A stretch of 64,000 nt of DNA, from the NCBI GenBank assembly GCA_950106755.1, contig OX467086.1, positions 30,026,001 through 30,090,000 on the forward strand, in the 5' to 3' direction. Positions within the stretch are counted from its first letter, which is position 1; the number at the start of each line of letters is the position of its first letter. The DNA comes from Climacium dendroides (lineage: Eukaryota; Streptophyta; Bryopsida; Hypnales; Climaciaceae). Under the pieces are notes generated by a model. That model worked only from the letters and a program-made list of their open reading frames with translations. It did no database searches and was not told the DNA's origin. Shown here piece by piece: positions 11,774 to 23,944 of this stretch. Position numbers and translations under genes: made by a program.

Positions 11774-12789
11774 TAGAAAGATCTAAATCTATCTATTCAC
11801 TCAAGCTCAATTGATGTGCATAGAAAAAGTTGAAATTGTGATTATCATAGAGTTTTTTTGTTACTTGTAGATGAATGAAATCATGAAATTAAAAGTTAAA
11901 ATTGTATTATTATTGCGCTATATGAGCAACAAGTACAAGATGACAAGTAGCTCTTATTCTTGAAAGAAATGACTTACTTCATGTCATAGATGAACTTTAT
12001 AGAAGGTATTTTGAATTAGTCTAGGCTAAACTATTGTTGGATTGTATCAACTTTTGTGAAAAGGCAATAGGTCTATTAGTTTTGTAGATGTATAATGATG
12101 TGTCCTATCAATGAGGGTGCAAATTAGTGCCACCTACACAAATCTTCTTGCTAAATTAATTTAATATTTAGAAATTCATACCATACAATAATATTTCAAC
12201 CGAGACTAATTCAATTATTTTGTAAATAGTGTAGCTTTGGTAAGTTATTGTTACATGTACTAGTAGGTCAAATCAATGTATTGCACAAATAAAAACACAA
12301 CTCTTGGGATCTAGTCACAAAATCCACCTCAACAAAATTAGACCGTCAATGTGCACATCGTAGACATAGATTCAAGATATGAAATCCTAAGTGAAAAAAC
12401 TCTCTTTCTACATCATCTTCAAAGAGAAATTGCACTTAATTTCCACTCCACATTCAAGACAATACAACCTACAACCTATTGTTGAATGCTGATTGTAGAT
12501 CTTCCTACAATGATCATGGTAATGGATGTAGAACCTTATAATTAGAGCACTAAGCTACATAGTCAAAGCATGGTGTTTTATGACCACATGAGCACAAAAT
12601 TAGTGTTCATATAGTCTTGGAGAATCCAAATCTCACACTATAGCCTATTGTTTTGTGGTCCTGTTTTTGCTAGTAAATCAACCCTTCCAAAACTCATAGT
12701 TCATAACATTGTTAACTAATCTAAATCATTGCCCCTTGAAGGAGGGATAGTGCCTCCCTATATGCTTGAGAGTGAACTTTGTTATAATT

Positions 12790-12910
12790 TATAGAAAATA
12801 ATTGGCTAGCTTGGAAGTTGCAACCCTAGTGTCATTGCATGAGTGGGAAATTGCAACCCTAGTGTCGTTGCATGACTGGGAAGTTGCAAGAGAGTCATTG
12901 GTTGGCTAGG
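12790..12910. repeat. Short tandem repeat, period about 42 bp
   Basis: Two to three units of GAAGTTGCAACCCTAGTGTC with TTGCATGA. A degenerate counterpart exists near 38240-38330 in block B. Confidence 0.7.
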
Positions 12911-13170
12911 AAGTTGCTATATTGGATGCTCCTACTTCTTGTGGAGGCACAACAAACCTTCCAATGTTGGTTTACAATATTATGTTTATTCACACTATAT
13001 CCAAGGTAGACGTGCTCGAGGACATGCTAAGAGAATGTTTTATCTTCTTTCAATTGATAACAAATCAAATCCAGTACCAAAACTTAGATATTTTTGTAAT
13101 ATTAAGAACCATTTGCCATTAGCCTCATGGACCTCCAACAATTGGAGGAGGGTGGTATAGTGCATTGGAG

Positions 13171-15991
13171 GTAGAGGATGTACACATTAGCTTTCCATTG
13201 GTCTCCCTGTAGCTAAAATCTGAGGCTAGATTTACCTTTTGGATAACAGAGCCCTTGACTTCCATATTGGAATTATCATCTTGTTGTAAATGGATGGCAT
13301 CTCATTAAAGCTTTATGAACCTTTTATTTTCTTCTAAACAAGAGACCCCTCCAATCAATCTTCTAGCCCTTCCAGCTATATTTTTCCCTTTTTTGTGAAC
13401 TGAATGCTAGAAATATGGCTAGATGCCAAGCCATCCATCTAGCTGCAATGGAAAGTAGTTGGTTATTCCAACTTTGGGGCTTGCCAAAGTTAGTAGTTTT
13501 CTTTTGAGGTAGCAGCTAGCCTCTTTGCATTAAATCAATTGCTCTGTCTTCATTCTTGCTCTGAATTAGGCGAGACTTAGCTTTTTGAAAAGCTAACTTG
13601 GTTGTCTCCATCTTCTCAAAATTTCAGGTCCTTTAGATTCACCATTCTCTTGAAATTGCTCATCAAAGTTGGTAGTCCTCTTTGGAAGCGCCTGTTGACC
13701 TCCTACCCTAATTTCTCTTCCATGCCCTAAATTTCTTCCATCATTCTCGAATTAGCCCTCCATTTGACCTCCAAAGCCTACATGTTTCACCCAATTGCTC
13801 TTACAAACAGGTGAATCTACTTGACAAATTGTCTACTTCTAACCCTATTCCATTGCAATTATCCTCCTAGCATTTTTCTTTCATTTTTTCCACACTTTTT
13901 CACCAAGTTCTCTCAAGCACATCATGCACACCAAAATTGAGAGAGAGAAAGAGGAACAAACCCTAATTTTTTCTCTATGAATTCTCTAACAAACTAATTT
14001 TTCTAATTACATTCATACAACATTAATTTACTAAAAATCCGCCAATTTAATATAAAATACACCAAATTAGTGAAAAGTGCGCCAATTTAGTGTAGACTTT
14101 GCTAATTTGCTATAAAATCCCCTAACTTACTATTTTTTGTCCAATTAAGTGTTTCTATCACTATTTTAATGTTCTAGTACTAGTTTTAAGTTTACTAACT
14201 TTTTTTTGCATTTTTCATATTTATCATTTCTTGTGGTTTTCAATTTATTTTTAGTTCATTTCCTACTTCTAGTAAAATTTTAAAAATATATATTATTATT
14301 TTTTCTTTCTTTCTTTTGGTTTTCCACTTACTTTTAGTTTCATTTTGTACTTGTAGTCTTTTGTGTTTAATTTATTTTTGTATTTTTTATATTTTTTAAA
14401 ATTTTCAATTTAACTCTCATTCCATTTCCTACACATTGTATTTTGGTTTTTATTTTTGTGTTTTTATTTTTTATTTTTCTAATTAATTATAAATATATTC
14501 TCCTATTCAGTGGTATTTTGGTTTTTATTTTAGCATTATCTTACCATCAACCAAATTTGGTTATTCTACCAAATCTTGTTCAAAATCTCTTTAGTTTTAA
14601 AAACCTACTTTTTCCTTCACATTTTTCCTTCATTTTCTCTTTATAACATATTCTAAATTTTGGTCCCAACCTCCCGTATGTTCCTATTTCTATGAACTAA
14701 AAACTTCCCAATTAAAGGTTGTAGTTTAATCTAGAGTATTAACACTTCTGGACTTGCAATTCAAAAAATTTGTTCATATTTTTTATTTTCTAAAAGGTGA
14801 ACCAATATGGTGGATTGCAAAGCTCCACTCATTTCCATTGGAAGCTTATCTTGGATTGAGTTCCCTAGAAATTTACAAAATTCGAATTCTCTACTTTCTC
14901 TTTAGATCACTATATTTTTCAAATTAACCTATGTCTTTTAAAGCATTATCATGCTGCTCCCTTTGAAAGTATAAGAACTAGAGCTATAAATTTTTGTTTT
15001 ATTGCCAAAATTGTATGACTCTAGGTACTTTAGGCTTGCAATTTTTGAATATATGAACTAGAGACTAGAGGTTCATATAGAGTCTGAAGCTTAGAACTCA
15101 ATATAGAATTCAATGTTTAGGTACTCTAGGAGTCCAATGGCAACTGAGATTCTAAGAGTGTGTTGCCATTATTTGCATGAAGGGCCAGTTTTGGACCTTC
15201 TAAGTGGTTTCCATTAAAAGCAACTAGCTAATGTATGTTTGGCTAGTTTTCTAACTTTTGGTCCATGTAATTAAAAAATACAAATCTAAAGGGAAAAGAG
15301 GGGCAATTGGAGGCCTTTATTGAAAAAAAACCCAATATGAATCTCACTTAAGGGGCCAAAAGTATACTTAATTAGGAATTTTGTGGTTTCCAAGTGGTTT
15401 CCATGGAGTTTAATTTAGCATTTAAAAGGAACTCTAAATTATTTTACAAAAGCAATGGAGACCACACTTCTTTTGTCATTTTCTTGTAAATGGAAGGATC
15501 CAACCTTCCCTTTGGACCTCCACGTCTCTTTTCCCCCAATACATAGTCATGAGGCTAGAGGTTTGTCTAGAGATTCTAGATCACCTACAAAAGCACAAAA
15601 ACTTGGTTGGAGATCTGGTTTTTTAATGGCAATTGACTCTCTAAGGATCCCGTTGGAAGTGGAGCTCTAGATGACCCATTGTTAAGGTCAAATCCATCCC
15701 TGATCATGCTTCTAGATGCTTTCTAATTCCTAACTTGGGCTCTAGTCATCTTTTCTAGCTTCACTAGTATATGTGTTAGGCATGTGCTAGAGATAGGTTT
15801 GAGCTTCAATTATAATGAGATAAGAAGACAAGTAACAAATAATTGTAGATTATAATAGTAAGTCAGGTTGATGGGAAGGAAAGTGGTCTTGAAAATCCTA
15901 AAATCAAGGAAGGTGGAACAAGGAGTGGACTTGAGTTCTATATCAAAAAATGTGATGCCAACTTCAACATGCTAATCACCTATGGCTGAAT
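13171..15991. other. AT-rich gene-free stretch
   Basis: No recognisable coding region. The 14000-14700 part is very T-rich, with loose repeats of CCAATTTA/CTAATTTG text. Open frames below 75 codons look random. The copy of a dispersed repeat seen at 12700 is not present here. Confidence 0.55.
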
Positions 15992-16154
15992 CACTACTAG
16001 AAAATTTAGATTTTCTGTTGATTTGTACATGTTGATCATCAACGGTTTTCTGTTGATTTTTGTCCAAATCAACGGATTACTGTCCAAATCAACAAAAAAG
16101 TGTTGATGATCAACACGTCCAAATCAACAAAAAAATCTGAATTTTTTAGTAGTG
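15992..16154. mobile_element. CACTA-type MITE, 163 bp, target duplication AAT
   Basis: Begins CACTACTAGAAAATTTAGA and ends TCTGAATTTTTTAGTAGTG, with AAT at 15989-15991 and 16155-16157. The interior is largely palindromic, built from GTTGAT/ATCAAC words. Ends in CACTA plus a 3-bp duplication indicate the CACTA (En/Spm) superfamily. Confidence 0.88.
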
Positions 16155-16157
16155 AAT

Positions 16158-17410
16158 GGAGATCAAGCCCAACCCACCCATGTGATCAATCCCTAAGGGC
16201 CTCTTGCCATATGAGTTGGACAAGCAAAGTTAACCAAATAATTATAGTATTGAAGTTTGCAATTGTATCTACCATATGAACCTGTTGGGTGGGGGAGAAA
16301 TCAAGTAAGAATCCTCCACATATTGATTCCTATAAGATTGGTCTATTGATTTCGGTGAAACTTGAAATCCTCTTTTTCCGCTCACCAACGCTTGCAAGAC
16401 AATTGGTGTTCACTTCTTGTCTTCTAGTGCTTTATTTTCTTACCTTGCTCACATAGCAAAAGGCACTTAGAACCATGCTCCAGATGCCATAACATTATTA
16501 AGCAAGCCTGGAGGGATCCCTTTTGCTTTTGCAGGAAGGGGAGCCCTAAGAACTATGTAATTCCAGATGGGGGAGGGAATGGACCAACCAAAGCCAATAC
16601 TAACAACTCACAATAAAGCAACCAATAACATTGTGGATTTTATAACATAATTCAATCCTCAGGTATATAGGATGGAATAAATTATCCTTCTACCTAGTAG
16701 GTGGGTAGTGCTTTAGGTAAGAGCCTGTCTCCATTAGACTTCTAGACCTCTAAGCACTGGAGGGGGTCCATCTGCCCAAGTTCCTAGGCTTGGAGGTCCA
16801 ACAATCTCCATTAATGTCGGAGGTCTAGCTTAGCTTTGTTGATTGTAATGAAATGATTTGCCATGGCCTTACTATTACTAGCATAAACCATTGTAACTTG
16901 TACCTCTTATAATCAGTGTCACTGTAACTCCTGTAACCTTTGTGCAATCAACTCGATCACGGACCTTGTCATTTGCTGCTTTTGAAGGGGTCTAGGTGAG
17001 GGTCCGGCCCATCAAGCTTTGCAATTCCGCATTACTCGAACTGGAACTTGGAGAGTCGATCAGAGGTTCAACTAGACGTTGGCAATCAATAGAGCCTCAC
17101 CCATTCGAAATTGGAGGTCAGAGCCTAATGGAGACTGCCTCTAACAATGCTATGGCCACTTTAATGGCTTATCAGAACACTTTTACACTTTTATCTAGAG
17201 CAACCTTTTTGGAGTATGATCCTATTGGAAATAAATGTGACCGAGAACTGATTGACGGAATGGAGCATTTAGGGTCTGCATCCATGCACGATCGGTGATC
17301 GGTGATCGGTGGAAGCGCTATACAACAGAAATTCCCCCAATCGGTGGACATGGAAGTGCCTTTAGGTTTAGGGCCGGCTTGGAAACTTTTTGCCGATCCA
17401 TCGGCCATAT
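16158..17410. other. Spacer without a recognised gene
   Basis: A segment near 16485-16560 (ATAACATTATTAAG, then GGATCCC and GGAGCCC) resembles 1596-1640 and 1746-1800, a diverged dispersed repeat. An open frame of 100 codons at 16996-17298 has no domain I recognise and no introns or context to support it. A triple GATCGGT tandem lies at 17290-17311. Confidence 0.45.
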
Positions 17411-17560
17411 CACTACTAGAAAATTTAGTTTTTCTGTTGTTTTGGTCGCGTTGATCCAGTCAAAATCTGACAGAAATCTGTTGATTTTAACAAATTTTTG
17501 TCAAATTTTGATCGGATCAACGCGACCAAAACAACAGAAAAACTAAATTTTCTAGTAGTG
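17411..17560. mobile_element. CACTA-type MITE, 150 bp, target duplication TAT
   Basis: The ends CACTACTAGAAAATTTAGTT and AACTAAATTTTCTAGTAGTG are perfectly inverted. The arms continue as a near-perfect palindrome through GTTTTGGTCGCGTTGATC. TAT occurs at 17408-17410 and 17561-17563. The high arm identity suggests a young insertion. Confidence 0.92.
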
Positions 17561-17563
17561 TAT

Positions 17564-18820
17564 CAAGGCTCTTGTTTTCTTGTTTTTTCATTTCACCGAT
17601 CCTCTTTCACCCTCTGTAGCCTGTTAGAATCACTCTATCGATTGGAGAGCCTAGAACCTTTTCTTGCTTGTTGGGGAGTTGGCAATAGTTGTGGAGATGG
17701 TGGCTTGGAGGTGGCAGCTTGATCGAGGCGGCTTGGAAGCAAAACTACAACCCGCTCTATTGAAGAGATACGAGTTTTTTTTAAAGATATGTCTCCAAAT
17801 CCATACTATAGTTTGTTATGAAATGTTTTTTTTATTTTTGTGAAGGGTGCATTTATTCAAGCTCTTCATGTCATTTTGGGATATGTGATTTACAAAGAGT
17901 ATTGTTTCTACTAGCTAGTTTTCTAATTTGTAGTAGAGTATTTGAAAAAGAAAACCCAACATAATAGAAATTTTGGGTGTTCTTTGTAAATAATGTATTT
18001 CAATTTGGGTGAATCTTTTGAATTATTCAATCATTGCACAATTGCGTGACATACACTAGGTTATACTTGTGGTTGGTGGATTTTTCATAATCCAAACTCT
18101 AAACAAGATATTTGTGTAGGAATGGCTTGTATTAGTACAAATAAGTCATAGTAATAGTCCTAATAGCTTCATGATTTGTAAAATTTTTATAACCAACCTC
18201 TTTCTATAATTGCTGGAATAGTCCATTTAGGTTAATATAGACTTCATAACCATGTGCAATTTCATTTTGTACATAATGTGATGTAGTCTTGAGTAATTCT
18301 TTGGTTAACATTGTAATTGTTTTTCAACTCTAGCTTTAAAAGTTTTTTTTTGAAAATTGGTTTCAAAATAATTAGTTGCTTGTAATTTTATTTCTTTTAC
18401 AAATTGATTGTATCAAATGTTAGAATATATGTATGCCACATATAGTTTGGCTATATTTGAGTAGAAAGTTGGGTAGTGAAACATTTGTTTAAGTACTTAT
18501 TGTGCTATTGTTGAATTGTTGTGCTTAAAAAATCTTATAAATTGTTTTTTGGTTTCATTATTTGAAATGGCTCTTTAAATCATTTCATATTTATGTTCAT
18601 CAAAATTACTCTTCAATTCCAATTATCAATATTTCACTCTTTGAAATGGCTCTTTGAATCCTTTTTCTTTATTCAAAACAAAATGACTTTTCAGTTTTAA
18701 TTAATATTAATTCACTATTGGTAATGGTATTTTTTTATGTTATACTTTTTAAATCTAATTTAGTATGCTAACCATTAATCAATCTATTATTAACTAATAG
18801 AATAATATTTTCAGCTTCAA
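17564..18820. other. 5' flank of the Harbinger element, no gene seen
   Basis: AT-rich, without a credible frame. The left inverted end of the Harbinger element should lie here or just upstream, but I could not pair it with a right end. Confidence 0.45.
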
Positions 18821-20001
18821 ATGGCCTCCCAAAAGACATCTGTTGATGTGAATTGGAACCCAGAGGCAATCAATCTTGAAAATGAAGTAGAATTTGGAGA
18901 CATTCAAGGAGAAGAAGATGGAAAGGTTTACAAGCAAGGAAGGTGGAGCTTACCAGATACATTGGCTTTGATTCAAGCAAAGAGGGTTGATTTTGATACA
19001 TACAAGCCTACAAAAACGTAGCATGTGCAAATGACTACTGCACCAGTTCATTGAAAAACAATGGCCATTGTTTTGTGGAATAAAGGAGTGCATTGTAATC
19101 CACAACAAATCCAAGACAAGTGGGAGCAATTGGCTTTAGATTGCAAGAAGGTTCATGACTATGAGAAGAAAATACCATCTAGAAAGCCAAGTTATTTTGC
19201 CATGAGTCCTCCATAGAAAAAAAGTACAACCACGCAGTAGATTTCCAAGATCACATTTGGACCAAATTCTCTATATGGCCATGTTAGAGTGGTATCCAAA
19301 ATCTTCACAATTAGTGGATGCTGGAGATTTACCAATAGATAGTGGAACCATTTCAAAAGGTATTTACTATGATTCCTATACTTTAAGTTCTCTTTTCTTG
19401 AATTTTATATGTACTTGCAAGTCATACATATTGCTTTTAATGCATGATTTTTTTACAACCTATTTTAATAGAGATTCATGCATTATGTATTTTTTTCTCT
19501 ATTGTCTAGTCCAATAAATATATTCATATGTTTTACAGATGTCAGTGAATCGTCAATCAATTATTCCACCAAAAAGGGGCGTTTATCTTTGAAAGTTGCA
19601 AATGGAGCATTGACTTCAATGGACAAGACCAAAACTAAATTCACAGATGCTATAACTGGTGGCCACGATCGTAATGATTTCGCATTGCGGCAACGCTACC
19701 TCTGGGCGATTGACTCCATTGACGCGGACTGGAGATTGGGCACAAGGATATGCCCTATAGCGACGAAAGCGTTGAAAATCCATTTTCCGATGCAATCGCT
19801 TGTCACAAAGAAATTAGGAAAATGGAAAAACATAGACTAAAGTTGGAAGAACTTCAGCATCGTGATATGGTTTAGCTTGAGCAATCAAGAATTGCTAGTG
19901 CTACAGAGACTGGAAAAGGATACGTGGATGCTCTTTTGAGCTTGGGGGATGCTATGAGAGTTATTGGAAATGCTCTAGCAAATAGACAGAATCCTATATG
20001 A
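18821..20001 (+). pseudogene. PIF/Harbinger ORF1 (Myb/trihelix-like DNA-binding protein), broken
   Basis: ORF1 proteins of plant Harbinger elements carry a Myb/SANT-like domain and help the transposase bind the element ends. From the ATG at 18821 the frame gives an acidic start, then GRWSLPDTLALIQAKR, and later NPQQIQDKWEQLALDCKKV with DYEKK, the usual trihelix pattern (W..I, then KW..L...YKKV.DYE). Stops interrupt it at 19019 (TAG), 19052 (TGA), 19214 (TAG) and 19238 (TAG). A one-base shift near 19250 moves the reading to the frame of LDQILYMAMLEWYPKSS. A possible intron with GT/AG borders follows at about 19361-19540. A helical C-terminus (HKEIRKMEKHRLKLEELQH) ends at 19999-20001 after one more TAG at 19873. 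It sits just upstream of the transposase in the same orientation, as expected for the family. Confidence 0.75.
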
Positions 20002-20369
20002 GCATTATGAAATCATGAATTATACTATATGTATCACTACTTGATTTCTAAGAAATTAATGGATATGGTTGTTTTTTAAAAGTCATAACATAATTATCAT
20101 TTTCATTCTTGTTTTTTTAAGTCAAGTCTTTTGTTCTTATTTTTTGAATTTACCCTTTTTTTTCAACAATGCTTGACTAATGACTTACTTAATTACTAAT
20201 TGTCAATAGTGGATGGATGGATTTGCTTTGTTTTGTAATCAATTGCTATTTTGATTAGTAGATGATTCTCAAATGTAGCATATAATGATTTATTTATCAA
20301 TTTTTTTCTTTCATTAGTTGGATTTATTCATGTTAACAATTTTTCCTTACTATATGAAGGGCATGCAAT

Positions 20370-21680
20370 ATGGTGGAACAAGAACTTGCAGCTATAGCTG
20401 CAGCAATGGGAGGAGTGAACATAGCTCTTGGTACTATAGTATAGCTAGCAACATAGGGCTTGTTTGATGGAAATTCAAAAAGAAAGATGCGATTTGTATC
20501 ATCTTTGAGGAATTTTTTAAAAAATTTGTCAGATGAGATCTTATCAATCCTTCTTTCTATTTTGGAATGTGAATTATTTTTCTATCAAGTTCACATTCGG
20601 AAAGATGGGAAAAAGAAGATTTTTGGTTCAGATTATGCTCTTTATTATATAAAGCCACAATCTATTCATTGGTGGGAACAATATTCAACTTTGGTGATTC
20701 ATGAAGATCCTGAGCGCTTTCGTCAATTTTTTCGACTATCTGTTCCAACATTCCAATACATTTGTAGCTTGGTTTATGAAGAAATGCAATGAAATCCTCC
20801 TTTTGAATTAATTCAAATTACATGTCGCTTAATGGATGTTCCTAAGCAAGTGGCAATTGTTTTGAGAAGGCTTGCAACTGGTGACACTCATCTTTCAGTT
20901 GCTAAATTATTTGGAGTGGCTAAATCTACATCTACCAAAATATGCAAGCGTTTTATCAAAGCTTTGTTGAATGTTGCTATTCCTTTGCATTTGAAATGTC
21001 TTCAAGGAGAATCTCTATCTCATGTGAAACTTGGTTTTGAAAAGCTCCATGGCATTCCACAATGTTGTGCTGCTCTTGATTGTTCACATGTCAAATTTGA
21101 TTTGCCTGCAAAGGCTAGATCGACAGATTGGTATGATTGTGATCACAACTATTCAACAATTATCCAAACCATTGTGGACCACAAAACTTGTTTTATTGAT
21201 GTATTTGTAGGTATACTTGGATCAGTACATGACTCTCGTGTTTATCTATTGTCCAATCACTTTAAAGAAGTCCTTGCAGGAACTCAATTGAATAGCCCAA
21301 TAATTGAAATTGGAAGTGTTGATGTACAAGAGCGGCTTGGACTACGTCTTCCTAGACTATATAATGAATTCAGTTTCAAACAATCATCTACACGCATGGT
21401 AGTGGAATGAGCATTTGATATTTTAAAAAGAATGTGGAGGATTTTGAAAACCCCTATGATTAATTCTGATCTTAAGAGGGTTCCGAGTTTGATATTAGCT
21501 TGTTGTGTACTTTATAATATTGTCATTGATAGAAATGATGAAATTGATGAGTCCATTGTGTTGTGGGGTCATTATGATCAAGGTTATAGATAGCAAGTAG
21601 TAAGAAATCCACCACAGAATGATGCTGAGCAATTGCAAATGGCAATTGCTTGACATTTGTATGAATTGGAAGCACTATGA
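20370..21680 (+). pseudogene. PIF/Harbinger transposase (DDE_Tnp_4 type), in one frame with six nonsense codons
   Basis: A single frame runs from the ATG at 20370 to the TGA at 21678-21680 (436 codons) with no frameshift. It is stopped at 20442 TAG, 20454 TAG, 20790 TGA, 21408 TGA, 21591 TAG and 21651 TGA. Family marks: a helix-turn-helix-like part (VAIVLRRLATGDTHLSVAKLF then STSTKICKRF), the first catalytic Asp in AALDCSHVKF, the second in GSVHDSRVY, and the closing STRMVVE ... AFDILKRMWRILK block. The stretch normally reading like LGDSAYPLLPWLM between them looks deleted or garbled (21305-21350), so repairing the stops alone would not make it normal. Together with the Myb-like ORF upstream this is a two-gene Harbinger element. 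Inverted ends were not located. Nuclear transposase by family; inactive here. Confidence 0.9.
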
Positions 21681-23358
21681 TTTAATGAATGAATATTGTT
21701 TTTTTGTCTTATCATAGTATTGTGTATCAGCTTCTGTATGTGCACTTTTATATGGTTCAAATATGTAAATGCATAGTTATACAAAGCAAATTAAAGGTGT
21801 TCACTGATATTAAACCCATAGTTATTGTAATGTTTGTCAAATTTCCAAAATGCTTTTGGATAATGAATGTAAACATTGTATTCTAAAAATTAGACCTGGA
21901 TTGGAATTGAATCCAAAATATTAAGCAAAAAGGGTTAAATGATGAAAGAGAAATGATCCCACAATGTTTCAATCATTCAATGTGTTAAAAATGACAAGTG
22001 GTTCATTGAAAGGTAAGGTTGTTTGTTCTTAAAGTAATTCCTTTAAACAATTTTTATTAAATTTATTTAGGAAGAAAAACAGAATTGGCATCTAACCCAA
22101 GTCGTTTCATATTTTTTTAACCTTCATGGTATTAGGTATAGATTTTTGGAGTTGAAACACAAAGGTCACTAAAGCCTCAACCTTTCAAAATGTAACTTAT
22201 TGGTATATTGAAGAAATCAATTGTACCTCTGTCATGATTGCTTTTAAAGCATTGTTGTCTTTAGAATAGACTACCTTAAATCCCTAATTGATAAGGGCCT
22301 TTGGATAAAACTTAGATGTACAATAAGATGTCATTTCTAATTTTTTTTTAAATTTTGAATTTCATAAAACAATTGTAAGCATGTTAAATAGAAGACATAT
22401 ATATAGTTAAGTCTGTCAAAAAATTGAATATTTTTTAGGTGAATTTAAAAATTTTAACATTACAAATTTACCAAGATAACATTTTGATAATTTAACTAAA
22501 ATCAAAATATCTCTAGAAATCACTAAATTTTGAGTATTATATTTCAATCAAGCACAACAAATTTCATTTACACATAATCAGTATATTATTCCTAACCAAA
22601 TTATGAAATAATTGTTAGTTTTAAGTTTCAAATCCTATACAAAAATATTGGTGATTGCCTTCATACATCTAACCATTTGGATAGAATCTAAAATTCAAGA
22701 TGTACATCTTTTTCTTCATACATCAATTCTAGATATCTTTTTTAGTTGTGTTTTATAATGGAAGGAGGCAATTTTCCAAATTTAAAGAGCGTTGATAGCA
22801 TTTAGGGATTACATTTTAAATTCATAGTGCTTGGTTAAAATTATAATGTTCCGAAGTGATGAAATTGTTTGCATGAGTACTATTATCATATGTTTTTTTT
22901 TTAATGCAAATATACAATTGAATTTCTGAAAAGTTTGACATTTCATATATCAAAATAAGTTAATATAAATCACATGGATATTTTAAATATTATGGATTTG
23001 ATATTTAAATTCATAATTTCAGTTCAATTCTCTCATAAGATGAATAATAAAGTTGTTAAAATTCATTTATATATTGAGTATAAGTTACATTGACAATAAA
23101 ATGAAGTGTCAAATGTTAGACCTAAATATTTGTCCATTGCTCGCTAAAATCCCTAAAGAGGTCTATAGCCAAGCTTACAAAGCTTAGGCCCACGTAGAAT
23201 TCAAGATGGTAACCTTCTTAACTTGTTGTTACCCCTGGCACATGGAAGTGCAAAACTACAACCTCTGGTTGCTCCGACTAGGGGATCCTTCACCCACAGT
23301 CGGTCCGTGTTGAATGAAACCACCCACCACCCACTCACATGGAAGGAGGCCCTAAAGG
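21681..23358. other. 3' flank of the Harbinger element and gene-free spacer
   Basis: AT-rich. A Harbinger-like end motif (GGGCCTTTGGATAAAACTT) is visible at 22286-22304, but I found no partner 5' of 18821. No genes recognised. 23220-23345 is less AT-rich and unassigned. Confidence 0.45.
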
Positions 23359-23504
23359 TATGTTCACACTTGGTGTTAAAGGCTTATGATGTGTTCATAC
23401 TTGGTGTTAGAGGCGTTGTTTGGAATGTGAATCTGGTCCAAAATAGATCTAAATTCATTCCTAAGACCCTCAGTAACAACACTTTTAACACCAAGTGTGA
23501 ACAT
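23359..23504. mobile_element. Small MITE, family B, copy 3, with doubled left end
   Basis: The left end TGTTCACACTTGGTGTTAAA appears at 23361 and again, slightly changed, near 23390. The single right end TTTTAACACCAAGTGTGAAC closes it at 23504. It lies just outside the duplicated Kelch segment. Confidence 0.65.
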
Positions 23505-23944
23505 ACCAAAAGTCTTTCTATCTTCAGCATGGACCCAGATCACACGGCCGGATCTCCGTCCAGCCTCGCCATAAACTATCCCCAAACCAAAGTCAGACTC
23601 AAATTCAAACAGACGATCTCCGTCGTAGAGCTTCAACTGGGCCAAGTGGCCCACTGATGAGAGCACCAAGCACTCTCGAAAGGCAAACCACTGTAGGACA
23701 CGAAAGAAAGACTGGTGGATCGAAAAGCCACAGTGAGACAACTTGTTTATAATATTGTTCAACTGAAAGACTGATCACATTCGGCGTCGTTGATAGCATT
23801 ACGATCACATTCTTGATGCTGGGATCAAATAGTTTAACAATATTATAAGCTTTAGTAAATGGGTTGCCCCTCCTGCCTGCTTCCAAGGCTGGCCTAGTGC
23901 AAGTCAGAGCCGAAGTACCGGAGCGTCACCAGTCTCCCTATCTA

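Larger units (their letters stand above)
10787..13170. repeat. Duplicated block, copy A
   Basis: This block is paralogous to 30782-38735. Shared landmarks, in order: TTAGGGTTACCACATT, CCCCCGCCACTA, CTATTCACTCAAGCTCAATT, TATTTTGAATTAGTCTAGG, AACTATTGTTGGAT, AACTCATAGTTCATAACATT, GGGATAGTGCCTCCCTATAT, TATGTTTATTCACACTA and GAGAATGTTTTAT. Copy A is compact. It serves as an empty-site reference for insertions in copy B, and copy B does the same for the 10843 insertion here. No gene was recognised; the origin could be an old retroelement. Confidence 0.8.

Noticed and set aside
16996..17298. 100-codon open frame
   Set aside because: No recognised domain, no relative in the window, and next to a MITE; length is within chance for one frame in 64 kb.
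22286..22304. Harbinger-like end motif as the right end of the 18.8-21.7 kb element
   Set aside because: Its orientation is that of a left end and no partner was found, so element borders are left open.
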